Assembly (NCBI RefSeq): GCF_004115085.1
Contig: NZ_QXJP01000001.1
Span: 248,001 to 312,000, forward strand
Source: Longirhabdus pacifica
GTDB taxonomy: Bacteria > Bacillota > Bacilli > Paenibacillales > DSM-105158
Reading direction: 5' to 3'
DNA: 64,000 nucleotides
Shown: positions 8,058 through 16,915 of the stretch, one piece after another
Layout of the letters: each line of letters begins with the position of its first letter
Numbering within the stretch: the stretch's first letter is position 1
Translations under genes and position numbers: made by a program
Notes under the pieces: model-generated
The model's input: the letters and a program-made list of their open reading frames with translations, nothing else
Database searches by the model: none
Told to the model about the DNA's origin: nothing

Positions 8058-9110
8058 CTACCGTGCCAGACGTGAAGATTGGAACATTAATACGAGTAAC
8101 CACGTGCAGCTAATAAATCCAATCAATGGATATAGAGTCGATAACAAATTGCTGAAGCCAATTTGACTAATTAGAAAACAACAAAGTAATACGATGGATA
8201 ATGTACGACGAAAAGGAAAATCGTATTTAATATTTAATTGTGTAGTGAGCCCGTATATGTTGGCAATCAGCGTCGTTAATATCTCTAGAAATATAACGAG
8301 AAGAAAGAGGACTTGTAAAATATCATGAAAACTGTAAGTGAAATAGCCCATCGGAATTTCAAATTGAGCAATCAGCGGCATTTGACTAGATAATGACAAG
8401 TGAATCGAAAACAATAAAACACCGATGCCTAATCCACCTATTAATCCTCCACCTACAATGGTGGATTTATTTTGTATTTTAGCACCGATAGGAACGAGTA
8501 GTGATTGTGCTAGTATGAGATTAAAGGCAGTATAGAGGAATGGGGATAGCCAAACACGGAACGGATGTGCTTCAGCGTCTAAGTGTAAGAAGTTGGTTGC
8601 TTGAGACGAAGTTAACGATTGGAAAACAACGATGCCGATAAAAATAAACATGATGGGAACGACGATCGAATTAACCATGAAAATAGCCTTAATACCATGT
8701 GAGATAACGAAAAACGTAATCAATAAGGTGAAAAGTAAACCTAACTGCATCGGAAAGTGAAAAAAGTCCGAGAATAATGCCCCTGCCCCTGCAAGTACCA
8801 CAGAACTAATGACTAAAAGAGTTAATATGATGAACAACGTAATACCAACCCCAATATTTTTGCCAAAAAGCATAATATTTAAGTCTTCAAACGATGTTGT
8901 CTTAGTATGATAAGCAATGACCATTAATTTTATGCCTAACCATACAAACAAACCACTGGCAATGATAATCGTTATCGTACCACTCCATCCGTACTGTGTG
9001 AAAAATTGCAATATTTCTCTTCCTGTTGCAAAGCCAGCTCCTACAATGGTGCCGATATATGTAAAAGCAATCTGCATCATTAATTTGAACTCTTTTAGCG
9101 ATAATTTCAA
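8058..9110 (-). CDS. YkvI-type membrane transporter
   Basis: 350 aa starting with TTG (AGGGAG about 9 nt upstream). About ten hydrophobic segments are visible. The N-terminal GTIVGAGFATGREILQFF is a hallmark of the YkvI family, distantly related to amino-acid/spore-germination permeases of the LeuT-like fold. The length equals that of B. subtilis YkvI. A start at the MMQ about 10 residues further in is possible. It is a single gene converging with the preceding operon; the substrate is unknown. Confidence 0.75.
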   Translation of the reverse strand: MKLSLKEFKLMMQIAFTYIGTIVGAGFATGREILQFFTQYGWSGTITIIIASGLFVWLGIKLMVIAYHTKTTSFEDLNIMLFGKNIGVGITLFIILTLLVISSVVLAGAGALFSDFFHFPMQLGLLFTLLITFFVISHGIKAIFMVNSIVVPIMFIFIGIVVFQSLTSSQATNFLHLDAEAHPFRVWLSPFLYTAFNLILAQSLLVPIGAKIQNKSTIVGGGLIGGLGIGVLLFSIHLSLSSQMPLIAQFEIPMGYFTYSFHDILQVLFLLVIFLEILTTLIANIYGLTTQLNIKYDFPFRRTLSIVLLCCFLISQIGFSNLLSTLYPLIGFISCTWLLVLMFQSSRLAR

Positions 9111-9323
9111 CTACAACCACTCCCTGTGACAAGCCTTATACCATTACCTTATGTTGCATAACAGACAAGCATGACAACGGAGGCGTAATCATGCATATCA
9201 CTATTTCTTCTTTATACATTCCTTTATCTTTAAAGATGAAAAATATCATGATATGATGAACATAACAGGCATATCTTATGAATGTAGCTTTGTACAGTTT
9301 AAAGGTAAAGGATGACACCATAC

Positions 9324-9893
9324 ATGGATATAATAAAGAAAAAGATACAAGATGAAGCAAGGGTAGTCGACAATAATGTGCTACAACTAGATACGATTTT
9401 AAATCACCTCATTGATCCATCATTTATGATGGAAGTAGGGAAGGAGTTTGCGTCTCGTTTTAGTGAGAAGCAAATAGACAAAGTGGTAACCGTAGAAAGT
9501 TCTGGCATACCTGTGGCTTTTGCAACAGCAATGCAACTGCAAGTCCCTTTTGTATTCGCAAGGAAAAGAAAGACCAAGATGACAAGTGATCAGATGTTGA
9601 GTGAGCGTGTTGCGAGTTATACGCAAGGTGTAGTGGTGGACATTCTACTTTCTCCAAACGTCATTAAGCCAAATGAACAAGTTCTCATCGTCGATGATAT
9701 TATTTCTAACGGGGAAGTATTGAATGGACTTATACAAATTACGAAACGCGCAGGGGCTGACGTCGTTGGAGCTGGAGTCGTATTGGAGAAAAGCTATGAG
9801 AAAGGAGCAGAATGGATTCGATCACAGCACATTGACTTACAATCTATCGTGACGGTTTCATCGGTTTCTAATAGTGAAATTCAGTTTAAATAG
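9324..9893 (+). CDS. xpt: Xanthine phosphoribosyltransferase
   Basis: 189 aa from the ATG at 9324, chosen because MDIIKKKIQDEA aligns with the start of B. subtilis Xpt and AAAGGATGA is well placed; an ATG at 9312 is less likely. It converts xanthine plus PRPP to XMP in purine salvage. Visible hallmarks are ESSGIP, VFARK and the PRPP-binding VLIVDDIISNGEV near residue 115. In B. subtilis xpt is controlled by a guanine riboswitch and followed by pbuX. Neither was seen here, so the gene stands alone. It fits with the purine nucleoside uptake genes near 42-53 kb. Confidence 0.9.
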   Translation: MDIIKKKIQDEARVVDNNVLQLDTILNHLIDPSFMMEVGKEFASRFSEKQIDKVVTVESSGIPVAFATAMQLQVPFVFARKRKTKMTSDQMLSERVASYTQGVVVDILLSPNVIKPNEQVLIVDDIISNGEVLNGLIQITKRAGADVVGAGVVLEKSYEKGAEWIRSQHIDLQSIVTVSSVSNSEIQFK

Positions 9894-9994
9894 CGGCTTA
9901 AGTAGGGGTTATATTCATTTTGGAGTAATGTGTCTTCCATCTTTTTGAAGTTTCACATATAATAAAGCTATATGGATGAGAGGAGGAGAATAGC

Positions 9995-10318
9995 ATGGGG
10001 AATCAAGGAAATGAAACATTTTTCAGTGAGAAATTGCTTGAATCCAAAGAAAGCTTTGAGCGAGCGCTTGAATGTAAGCATACAGAGTTTGATGATCTAT
10101 ATCCCTACATGACAGAACATCCTCAATTTTTTTGGTATAAACGATATGTAGCGTGGTCACAATTATTAACGATTGTTAAAATATGCAAAGAATTAGAATT
10201 TGATTGGGAACAGCAATTTACTCCTCATCAAATCAAATATATAAATAAACGCGTCATGTCAAGTAATGTATTAGATAAATGGTTTGAAAAAAATAAATTG
10301 GAAAAAGAGATGAAGTAA
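9995..10318 (+). CDS. Hypothetical protein, 107 aa
   Basis: Preceded by an excellent AGAGGAGGAG site and a TATAAT at 9958-9963. It is predicted soluble and helical, rich in Glu, Lys, Phe and Trp (HPQFFWYKRYVAWSQ in the middle), with no signal peptide or membrane segment. I do not recognise the family. It is followed after 1 nt by another small gene, so the two form a unit. Confidence 0.6.
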   Translation: MGNQGNETFFSEKLLESKESFERALECKHTEFDDLYPYMTEHPQFFWYKRYVAWSQLLTIVKICKELEFDWEQQFTPHQIKYINKRVMSSNVLDKWFEKNKLEKEMK

Positions 10319-10319
10319 T

Positions 10320-10556
10320 ATGGCGCTGCATAAGCCAGTGAGTGATGAAGTGCTGGATCAGTATAGACTGAATAATACGAAGATAAGAGTTGTCCGTGAC
10401 GCTGATCCAGCGAATGACGTAGTGGGAAGAGTAGTAGCATGGGATGAACAGCATGTGCTCATTCGAAAACAAAATAGAAACGTACGTAAATTGCTGAGAA
10501 CGTATCATTTTGAGCCAGCAAGTGAAGAGAGGACATCACCTTTTACCAATGCATAA
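10320..10556 (+). CDS. Hypothetical protein, 78 aa
   Basis: Starts 1 nt after the previous stop and is probably coupled to it. The middle (DVVGRVVAWDEQHVLIRKQNRNVRKLLRTYHF) is Val/Arg rich and would suit a small beta-barrel or nucleic-acid-binding fold. It is basic in the centre, with a Ser/Thr/Pro tail. No family is recognised. The strong spacing to the upstream gene makes it likely real. Confidence 0.55.
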   Translation: MALHKPVSDEVLDQYRLNNTKIRVVRDADPANDVVGRVVAWDEQHVLIRKQNRNVRKLLRTYHFEPASEERTSPFTNA

Positions 10557-10666
10557 GTAGAAGGCACATATAGATATAAGACAGCAAACAATTACCACTG
10601 TATTGTTGGTTAAACTTTCTCATTTATGTTCACACTATAAGTAAATGATTTACGGAGGTGTGCAAA

Positions 10667-10897
10667 ATGGGGTCTGATGGTGAAGAATTGATTCGTTACG
10701 TAACGGAGACCATTGTTACACGTTGGAACCGTGATAGCAAAAGGGAAAAAGACGAAGAGAAAGAGCGGGTTGAGCAAAAAGAACATTGGCAAACACAATG
10801 GTTTGGGATGATTCCACTTTCGATTCATTTATGGAGAAAAAATAAGAAAGACATGATTGCTCCAAAGTCAACAACATTTAAAAAGAAGCTAAATTAA
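10667..10897 (+). CDS. yqzE: YqzE-like small protein
   Basis: 76 aa from the ATG at 10667, which has CGGAGGTG at 10653-10660; a GTG at 10658 lies inside that site. The pattern (ELIRYVTETIVTRW, a highly charged Lys/Glu linker, then WFGMIPLSIHLWRK) matches the YqzE family of Bacillales. In B. subtilis yqzE lies between the comG operon and yqhG/yqhH; here yqhG and yqhH also lie close by, which supports the call. The hydrophobic C-terminal stretch is short and may bind the membrane. Function unknown. Confidence 0.7.
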   Translation: MGSDGEELIRYVTETIVTRWNRDSKREKDEEKERVEQKEHWQTQWFGMIPLSIHLWRKNKKDMIAPKSTTFKKKLN

Positions 10898-10941
10898 ACA
10901 ATACAAAGTAAGATGAAGAAATGATGAAGCTGCATTATTTA

Positions 10942-10988
10942 TATGCTGTATAATGAAAGATGCCTCAACGTTTTTATTATACAGCATA
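10942..10988. terminator. Long hairpin between converging genes
   Basis: 13-bp perfect arms (TATGCTGTATAAT / ATTATACAGCATA) enclose 21 nt. It lies between yqzE (+) and a minus-strand gene and could stop transcription from both sides. No long T run follows, so efficiency is doubtful. A protein-binding palindrome is the alternative. Confidence 0.45.
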
Positions 10989-11032
10989 CAATACATGCAG
11001 TTTATTTGTGTTTATTTTTATGTTTTTATCAT

Positions 11033-11935
11033 TCATTGTTGATCTGCACTACTATCCACTATATAGTATTCTGGATCATATGCTTGGAGCAGTGAGAATG
11101 GAATGAATCTTGATCCGAATTGTTCCACTTCCAAGTATGTCTCGTTGTCCCATTGATGATAACCTGTAATAGATAGTGGTGCATTCACATTGCCGGTTAA
11201 AATTTTTATTTTACATAGCAGCACTTTCTTTTCTTGTATCATGGATTGTATCTGCTCTAAATCTTGTAGCTGTTGAGGTTCTTCAAGCATCCATTGAATA
11301 TTTTCGTAAGGATCTTGATATATCCCATCCTTAATCTGTTCTAATTGTGTTACCTCATGGATCACATTCCAAGGCTCTTCCACGTGTGAAGTCGTTACTT
11401 TAAACTGCTCCCAATTTTTTTCTATGTGTTGATAACGATCTGGTGTTTTGCCGTCAAAAATCATAGGGGATGCATCCTTTATGTCTGCTACCCATAAAGC
11501 ATGAAAGGGATCCAAGTACCAAGGTTTGAATGTGTTTGCGGCAGGCGTATCATATTGTATGTTGGACAGGGTCCCCTCCAAGCTATGCTGGCTGAACATC
11601 GCATGCTCGCCATTTCCATATTCCATTAACGTATATTGATTTTGTTCATTTGCTGCTAAAATCATATACCCAATATCTTTATCTTGATGACGGATATGTA
11701 CAATCCACATATGCGTATTGGCACCGAGAGACTTTACTTCCCACTTGCTATGTTCCCATGCTAAAAATTGCTTGTCTTGTATAATTTGTTTGATCCATGT
11801 ATGTAGTTGTTCGTCCAACTTTTTTTCATTGTAGATGGGAGGAGAGACAAAAGCTTGAATAGGATAAACGTTAGTGATACACAGCATGCACAAGATCAAT
11901 AGGGTTGGAATCCACCGTGCAACTTTCTTTTTCAT
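11033..11935 (-). CDS. Predicted secreted protein of unknown function
   Basis: 300 aa. The N-terminus is a clear signal peptide (MKKK, a hydrophobic core to about residue 28, then AFVSPP). The mature part is acidic and aromatic, with repeated W and Q residues and no membrane anchor. I do not recognise a domain. It lies 21 nt downstream of yqhG in the same direction, so it may be the last gene of a yqhH-yqhG unit. In B. subtilis a secreted protein gene (yqzG) also lies in this neighbourhood, but it is much shorter and no clear similarity is seen. Confidence 0.6.
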   Translation of the reverse strand: MKKKVARWIPTLLILCMLCITNVYPIQAFVSPPIYNEKKLDEQLHTWIKQIIQDKQFLAWEHSKWEVKSLGANTHMWIVHIRHQDKDIGYMILAANEQNQYTLMEYGNGEHAMFSQHSLEGTLSNIQYDTPAANTFKPWYLDPFHALWVADIKDASPMIFDGKTPDRYQHIEKNWEQFKVTTSHVEEPWNVIHEVTQLEQIKDGIYQDPYENIQWMLEEPQQLQDLEQIQSMIQEKKVLLCKIKILTGNVNAPLSITGYHQWDNETYLEVEQFGSRFIPFSLLQAYDPEYYIVDSSADQQ

Positions 11936-11956
11936 GAGATTTCCACCTTTCTTTAA

Positions 11957-12853
11957 CTATAGTAGATGAAACAATCCGCAATTGATGGTATTCACCACGA
12001 TTCTAGGTTCATACTGCCACATCATTTCTGCTTTGCGGTCTTCGTACTGTCGCTCCATATTTTCTTTTACCTCTGGATCTACGGCTTGTCCAATTAAAAT
12101 CTCATAGTATGTCTCCAGTCTTTGCAGCTCTGCTGTTAATCTATGATGTGCTTCCATACTCCACTCATGATCCATGACTTTTACTTTATTCCATAAGTAA
12201 TGCTCTAATTCTTTCGCTGCCCTGCTGAGCGAAATTGTATCTTTTAACAATACGTTAGAAGGAATTTTCGGTGATAAATCTTTATCTTTTAATAAAGAGA
12301 AAAACTGTTCTTTGATTTCACCAGTAGAAAGACAAATACCTAGACTGTATATCATTTCTTTTTTCAAATCGCAAATGCTTTCTATTTTAAAATTAACGTT
12401 TAGCCACGTATTGCAGTAAGTTTCCTTGTAAGGAACGTGTTGCTGAGGTACTTCGAACATGGTGACAAATTTACCGTTTCCTTTAATGGTGCTAAATATT
12501 TTTTGTAGTTTCTCTGCACCTGGATGAAGCGGGGCTTCGATTGCTCTTTTTTCTCTTATGGGTGCAAAACGGCCTTGCGGCATAGGCTGATTTTGCTGTT
12601 GTGGCTGTTCCAATGATGCCATGTTTTTTTGCTCATTATATTGTTGCTCGTCAAAGATGAAGGTGAATGTCATTGTCTCTGGTTCGACATTGCATCGTTC
12701 TACAAAGCCCCAATAGTATTCTCGATTTGTTAAGTCTTTGTCGGCTTGTGGTGATAGTTTTGCAGTGAAATGATGCGATCCCTTTTCTATAATATGTGAG
12801 TTGTTTTCATTTAAGTACTTTTCTACAATGTTTTTTATGGTTTCTTGCTTCAT
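11957..12853 (-). CDS. yqhG: YqhG family protein
   Basis: 298 aa. The ATG at 12853 has GGGGGAG 7 nt upstream; an earlier in-frame start at 12889 lacks one. The TNREYYWGFVERC segment near residue 42 is characteristic of the Bacillales YqhG family, whose function is unknown. A Gln/Pro-rich linker (about 88-103) interrupts the N-terminal half. No membrane segment is present. It lies downstream of the SNF2 helicase gene on the same strand, the same partners as in B. subtilis. Confidence 0.85.
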   Translation of the reverse strand: MKQETIKNIVEKYLNENNSHIIEKGSHHFTAKLSPQADKDLTNREYYWGFVERCNVEPETMTFTFIFDEQQYNEQKNMASLEQPQQQNQPMPQGRFAPIREKRAIEAPLHPGAEKLQKIFSTIKGNGKFVTMFEVPQQHVPYKETYCNTWLNVNFKIESICDLKKEMIYSLGICLSTGEIKEQFFSLLKDKDLSPKIPSNVLLKDTISLSRAAKELEHYLWNKVKVMDHEWSMEAHHRLTAELQRLETYYEILIGQAVDPEVKENMERQYEDRKAEMMWQYEPRIVVNTINCGLFHLL

Positions 12854-12944
12854 GTCATTTCTCCCCCGATGATGTGGAATAATCAACATGCATACGTGAC
12901 ATGTTTGCTATGATGACGTAGTAGTGTTTAACCATGAGTGCAAA

Positions 12945-14636
12945 TTAGTGTGGAGCAGGAGAAAGCGAATCTCCAAGTTTGCTTATTTTTGCCCGCAGCT
13001 CTTGTTCGTCGTTCGTTTTGACGATGAGATTCATAATTTCTTTTTCTAAAGGGTTGCCCACCTTTTCTAGTATGACATCTAGGTTGCCTACTACTTTTTC
13101 AAACAAATTAATTTTTTCATGTAGAAGATGTAAAATATGTTCTTCTATCGTGTTTTTCGTTGATAAATTATATATGTTCACATCTTGCGCTTGGCCGAGT
13201 CGATGCACTCTTCCGATACGTTGTTCGACACGCATAGGATTCCAAGGGAGGTCAAAGTTGATGACATGATGACAAAATTGCAGATTGATACCTTCACCAC
13301 CAGCTTCGGTTGCGATCATCACTTGCGCACGACGTTTGAACAAGTCCATCATCCAATCTTTTTTGCCGCGGTTCATCCCTCCTCGATATGGTACGCAAAT
13401 AATTTGATGTTCTTTCAAAAAGTGCAGCAAGTATTCTTGCGAGGCACGGTATTCGGTAAAGATGATGACTTTGTCATTGACTTTTTTAATTAAATCTAAC
13501 GTCGTATCTGCTTTGGTGTTAGACTCGATGCTTTTGATTTGTAAAATAAGTTCCCATATCGGTGATCGAAGCGGGGAGTCTTCACGCAGTTTCTTGAACA
13601 TATTGAACAATGTCACAAAGACGGCATCCCTACTGCTGCATACTTCACGTTGAAGTGTGACTAAAGATAACAAGCTTTTCATTCCAGCTTGTTGATACGT
13701 ATCTTTAATGTATTTTGTCACGTTATCATACAGCGCTTGTTCATCTTTAGATAAATCTAATGTGATGTTTTGTACGTTTCGCTTTGTAAAAGGGATGTTG
13801 CTTTCGGATCTTAAATTGCGAATCATCACTTTTTGAATTTCTTGTTTCAACTCTGTTTCGTTTTTCGGTTGTCTTTTATCCACTACGAAATTTTGCTTGA
13901 AGTTCCCTAATGCGCCTAAATGTCCTGGTTTGAGTAAAGTGACTAAGTTGTAAAGTTCTTTCAAGTCGTTTTGCATCGGTGTTGCCGTTAAGAGAAGGCA
14001 ATATTTTTTCGTTAATTGCGTAATGAATTGATAGTTTGTCGTTTTTTTGTTTTTCAGTTTATGGGCTTCATCGATAATGAGCATGTCATAGTTCATACCT
14101 AATAGCATTTCTTTATGTGGATCACGTTTCGCTGTATCCATCGATGCGACGACAATAGGGTGCTCCCACATGTATTTCTTTTTTTGTGCCACTGCGGGGA
14201 TTCCGAATTTTTGATTTAATTCACGAACCCACTGTAAGACGAGGGACGCAGGTACCAAAATGAGTGCCTTGCGTACGAGTCCTCGGATCATATATTCTTT
14301 TAGTATGAGGCCTGCTTCAATCGTTTTGCCTAGGCCTACTTCGTCAGCTAAAATGGCTCTTCCTCTCATCTCATACAGCACGCGTTTTGCCGTGTCGATT
14401 TGATGTGGAAGTGGCGTAATGTGCTGAATTTGTGCAAGGCATTGCAAGTCATCAAAACTAGGAATGAGACGTTCGGTTTCTATTTCATATGCTAGTTTGT
14501 AATATTCATAGTTGTCCCATGGGCCGTTGTGATCCATTTTGTTTTGTAATGTTTCTTTCCACCCTTGATCCATGTGCATGTTCAATTGTTCATGTATAGG
14601 CAACGTGTGATCATGTGAACGATTATGTGAACTCAT
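12945..14636 (-). CDS. yqhH: SNF2/RapA-type DEAD-like helicase YqhH
   Basis: 563 aa, about the size of B. subtilis YqhH. The helicase motifs are in order: I ADEVGLGKTIEAGL (about 93), II IIDEAHKLKN, III LLLTATPMQND, then IV-VI in the C-terminal lobe with GGEGINLQ and RVEQRIGRVHRLGQ. It is an ATP-driven double-strand DNA translocase of the SNF2 superfamily, probably acting on protein-DNA complexes; the exact role is unknown. AAGGAGAT precedes the ATG. It is divergent from lipM with less than 200 nt between the coding regions. Confidence 0.85.
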   Translation of the reverse strand: MSSHNRSHDHTLPIHEQLNMHMDQGWKETLQNKMDHNGPWDNYEYYKLAYEIETERLIPSFDDLQCLAQIQHITPLPHQIDTAKRVLYEMRGRAILADEVGLGKTIEAGLILKEYMIRGLVRKALILVPASLVLQWVRELNQKFGIPAVAQKKKYMWEHPIVVASMDTAKRDPHKEMLLGMNYDMLIIDEAHKLKNKKTTNYQFITQLTKKYCLLLTATPMQNDLKELYNLVTLLKPGHLGALGNFKQNFVVDKRQPKNETELKQEIQKVMIRNLRSESNIPFTKRNVQNITLDLSKDEQALYDNVTKYIKDTYQQAGMKSLLSLVTLQREVCSSRDAVFVTLFNMFKKLREDSPLRSPIWELILQIKSIESNTKADTTLDLIKKVNDKVIIFTEYRASQEYLLHFLKEHQIICVPYRGGMNRGKKDWMMDLFKRRAQVMIATEAGGEGINLQFCHHVINFDLPWNPMRVEQRIGRVHRLGQAQDVNIYNLSTKNTIEEHILHLLHEKINLFEKVVGNLDVILEKVGNPLEKEIMNLIVKTNDEQELRAKISKLGDSLSPAPH

Positions 14637-14821
14637 ATGATCTCCTTTTTAAATGGTTGCTTTTTTATTTTCGTTGCGATATGCTTTCTTACGTTAAAGG
14701 TTGGACTGGAACTTTCCGTTTGAGCTTTGACATGATGCATGCTTTTCTTTTAGTATTCACAAAGGATAGAAGAAGTTATTCATTTGCAATTATTATTCAT
14801 TCCAATATAGAGGTGTCGACA

Positions 14822-15676
14822 TTGAAAACAAATGAAAAAGTGTGGCGTTTTATACAATCTGATGCTGGTTCACCAGCAATGAATATGGCGATAGATGAAG
14901 CGATTTCTACGATGGTGAGTGAAAAGAAATCTCCACCGACATTACGTTTTTATACATGGGAAGTGCCTACATTATCATTAGGGTATTTTCAAAAGGCAGA
15001 AAAGGAAGTAGATTTTGCAGCTTTAAAACAACAAAAACTTGGATTTGTTCGCAGAGCAACAGGTGGAAGAGCGGTGTTACACGATAAGGAGCTTACGTAT
15101 AGTATGATCGTCAATGAAGATGATCCGATGATTCCAAAAACCGTAACGGAAGCGTATCGTGTGCTAAGTGAAGGGTTGGTTGTAGGGTTTCAAACATTAG
15201 GTTTGGCGGCCAGTATGACCAATCTTGCATCCAATGAGGAGAAGGCCAAGTACAGTCAAGCTAGTTCCGCTGCTTGTTTTGACGCACCTTCTTGGTACGA
15301 GCTAGTAGTAGAAGGCAAGAAAATAGCGGGCAGTGCACAAACGAGGCAAAAAGGTGTTGTATTGCAGCACGGCTCTATTTTGCTCGATATGGATGTGGAT
15401 ATGTTGTTTTCAGTACTGAAATTTTCCAATGAAAAAGTGCGCGATCGATTGAAGGCTTCCTTTTACAATAAAGCGGTGGCCATTAATGATATAAAAAGAG
15501 AAATGGGACAATCGACGGTAGCTTTACCAGAAGTCATGACAGCATTTCAAGCAGGCATTGCGCAAGGACTCGGTGTGACGTTAGCTCCAGCAACTTTAAC
15601 GCCAGAAGAAGAAGCGTTAGCACAGCAGTTAGTTCAGGAGAAATACGGACATGATGATTGGAATTTGAAGCGGTAA
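14822..15676 (+). CDS. lipM: Octanoyltransferase LipM
   Basis: 284 aa from the TTG at 14822, which has GAGGTG at 14810-14815. A longer in-frame reading starting inside yqhH has no ribosome site and adds unrelated sequence. The N-terminus (VWRFIQSDAGSPAMNMAIDEA) and RRATGGRAVLHDKELTYS match LipM. The probable catalytic Cys is in SSAACFDAPSWYE (near 152) and the Lys in GKKIAGSAQTRQKG. It moves octanoyl from acyl-ACP to lipoyl-requiring proteins (GcvH in Bacillus) in lipoate synthesis. Confidence 0.9.
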   Translation: MKTNEKVWRFIQSDAGSPAMNMAIDEAISTMVSEKKSPPTLRFYTWEVPTLSLGYFQKAEKEVDFAALKQQKLGFVRRATGGRAVLHDKELTYSMIVNEDDPMIPKTVTEAYRVLSEGLVVGFQTLGLAASMTNLASNEEKAKYSQASSAACFDAPSWYELVVEGKKIAGSAQTRQKGVVLQHGSILLDMDVDMLFSVLKFSNEKVRDRLKASFYNKAVAINDIKREMGQSTVALPEVMTAFQAGIAQGLGVTLAPATLTPEEEALAQQLVQEKYGHDDWNLKR

Positions 15677-15743
15677 TATGTTTACACACCATGGTTGTTG
15701 TTTTACTTTATAAAAAATAATGTGTAGCGGATTTACAACAAAT

Positions 15744-15780
15744 GAAGCCTTGCCATATGTATACTCGGCAGGCTTCTTTT
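15744..15780 (+). terminator. Rho-independent terminator after lipM
   Basis: GAAGCCTTGCC pairs with GGCAGGCTTC around a 12-nt loop, followed by TTTT. It separates lipM from the converging dat gene. Confidence 0.8.
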
Positions 15781-15784
15781 CTAT

Positions 15785-16618
15785 TTACCCTTCATTCCAA
15801 GTACGTTCGTATGCACGCTGTAATGCCGTTGTGATTTCACCTATTTGTTGATCTGCGATGACGTCATCATTGACGACGATGACAGGCATGACTTCGATGT
15901 TGGTTCCCGTCATAAATATTTCGTCTGCTTGTAGCAAGTCTTCTTGTGTAAAGGGTGCTTCTTTTATTTGATATTGAAGTTGTTGGGCAAGGTCTAGTAC
16001 GATATTTCTTGTTACTCCAGTTAAAATAAGTGGGGAAGAAGGGTGGGTGTGTATGGTGTTGTTTTTCACGATAAAGATATTGGAAGATGCACCTTCGGTA
16101 ACGTAATGGTCACGGATATAAATTGCTTCTGTTGCTCCTTTTTCTGTTGCTTTTTGTTTCGCTAAAACGTTAGGTAGTAAATTGAGTGATTTAATGTTAC
16201 ATCGTAGCCAACGATCGTCCTCAGTTGTAATGACTTTAACACCGTTTTTAATATTGCGAAGCGGTCTAGGGAACGGTTTTACATAAGCGATAAGGGTTGG
16301 TTGTACGTTGGTGGGAAACGCATGTCTTCTTTCGGATACGCCCCTCGTAATTTGCAAATAAACAAAGCCTGTTTTCAATCGGTTAAAACTTACTAATTTG
16401 TCCATTCGTTCACTGATTTCTTCCATTGTCCATGGAATAGGAAGCCGAATCTCATCCAGTCCAAATTGCAGTCGATGTAAATGAGCTTCTTTGGCATAAA
16501 GTTTACCGTCATATACTTTGATAAGCTCATAAACTCCATCACCAAAACAAAATCCTCGATCTAGAAAAGATACTTTTACGGTTTTTTGCTGCACAAATAC
16601 ATCATTGAATAAATAAAT
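15785..16618 (-). CDS. dat: D-amino-acid (D-alanine) aminotransferase, probable AUU start
   Basis: About 277 aa from an ATT at 16618. It is a PLP-dependent class-IV aminotransferase that makes D-Glu or D-amino acids for peptidoglycan. Close to Bacillus Dat: DRGFCFGDGVYE, the R-W-L-R-C-N-IKSLNLLPNVLAKQ region with the PLP Lys near 143, and TEGASSNIF. In frame, the only ATGs lie further upstream (16657, 16702, 16708) and add residues absent from the family. A near-ideal AAAGGGGG lies exactly 7 nt before ATT, at the family's N-terminus (IYLFND matches YTLWND). If ATG at 16657 is used instead the protein gains 13 residues. Function is well supported; the start is inference. Confidence 0.85.
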   Translation of the reverse strand: MYLFNDVFVQQKTVKVSFLDRGFCFGDGVYELIKVYDGKLYAKEAHLHRLQFGLDEIRLPIPWTMEEISERMDKLVSFNRLKTGFVYLQITRGVSERRHAFPTNVQPTLIAYVKPFPRPLRNIKNGVKVITTEDDRWLRCNIKSLNLLPNVLAKQKATEKGATEAIYIRDHYVTEGASSNIFIVKNNTIHTHPSSPLILTGVTRNIVLDLAQQLQYQIKEAPFTQEDLLQADEIFMTGTNIEVMPVIVVNDDVIADQQIGEITTALQRAYERTWNEG

Positions 16619-16784
16619 ATAACATCCCCCTTTCTCATGTATTATGTTTTTTTCCATTTGCCTGAATGATGGAATACAACAATGTATGCTTTGATTTCTC
16701 ATTTTCATGCTGATAATTATATTTTATGCTGCAACCTGTTTTTTTTCACTGCTTTTTTTAGTGAATACATAGGTTCTGTTATGA

Positions 16785-16830
16785 CTAAATAAACAAAAAC
16801 TAGACCTTGGGGGCACAGCGCTCAAGGTCT
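16785..16830 (-). terminator. Terminator after the SDR gene
   Basis: On the minus strand AGACCTTG and CAAGGTCT form perfect 8-bp arms around 13 nt, followed by AGTTTTTGTTT. It ends the SDR transcript. Confidence 0.7.
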
Positions 16831-16915
16831 TAAGCATTCCACTTAAACATGATAAAGGATTAGTGTCTAATCATCGTAATACAAATGATATACGTTTTAT
16901 ACGTTCTTGTAGATG

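Noticed and set aside
9112..9323. Guanine riboswitch upstream of xpt
   Set aside because: The conserved purine-aptamer segments were not found.
14615..14821. N-terminal extension of lipM from 14615
   Set aside because: Starts inside yqhH, no ribosome site, no LipM similarity; the TTG at 14822 follows GAGGTG.
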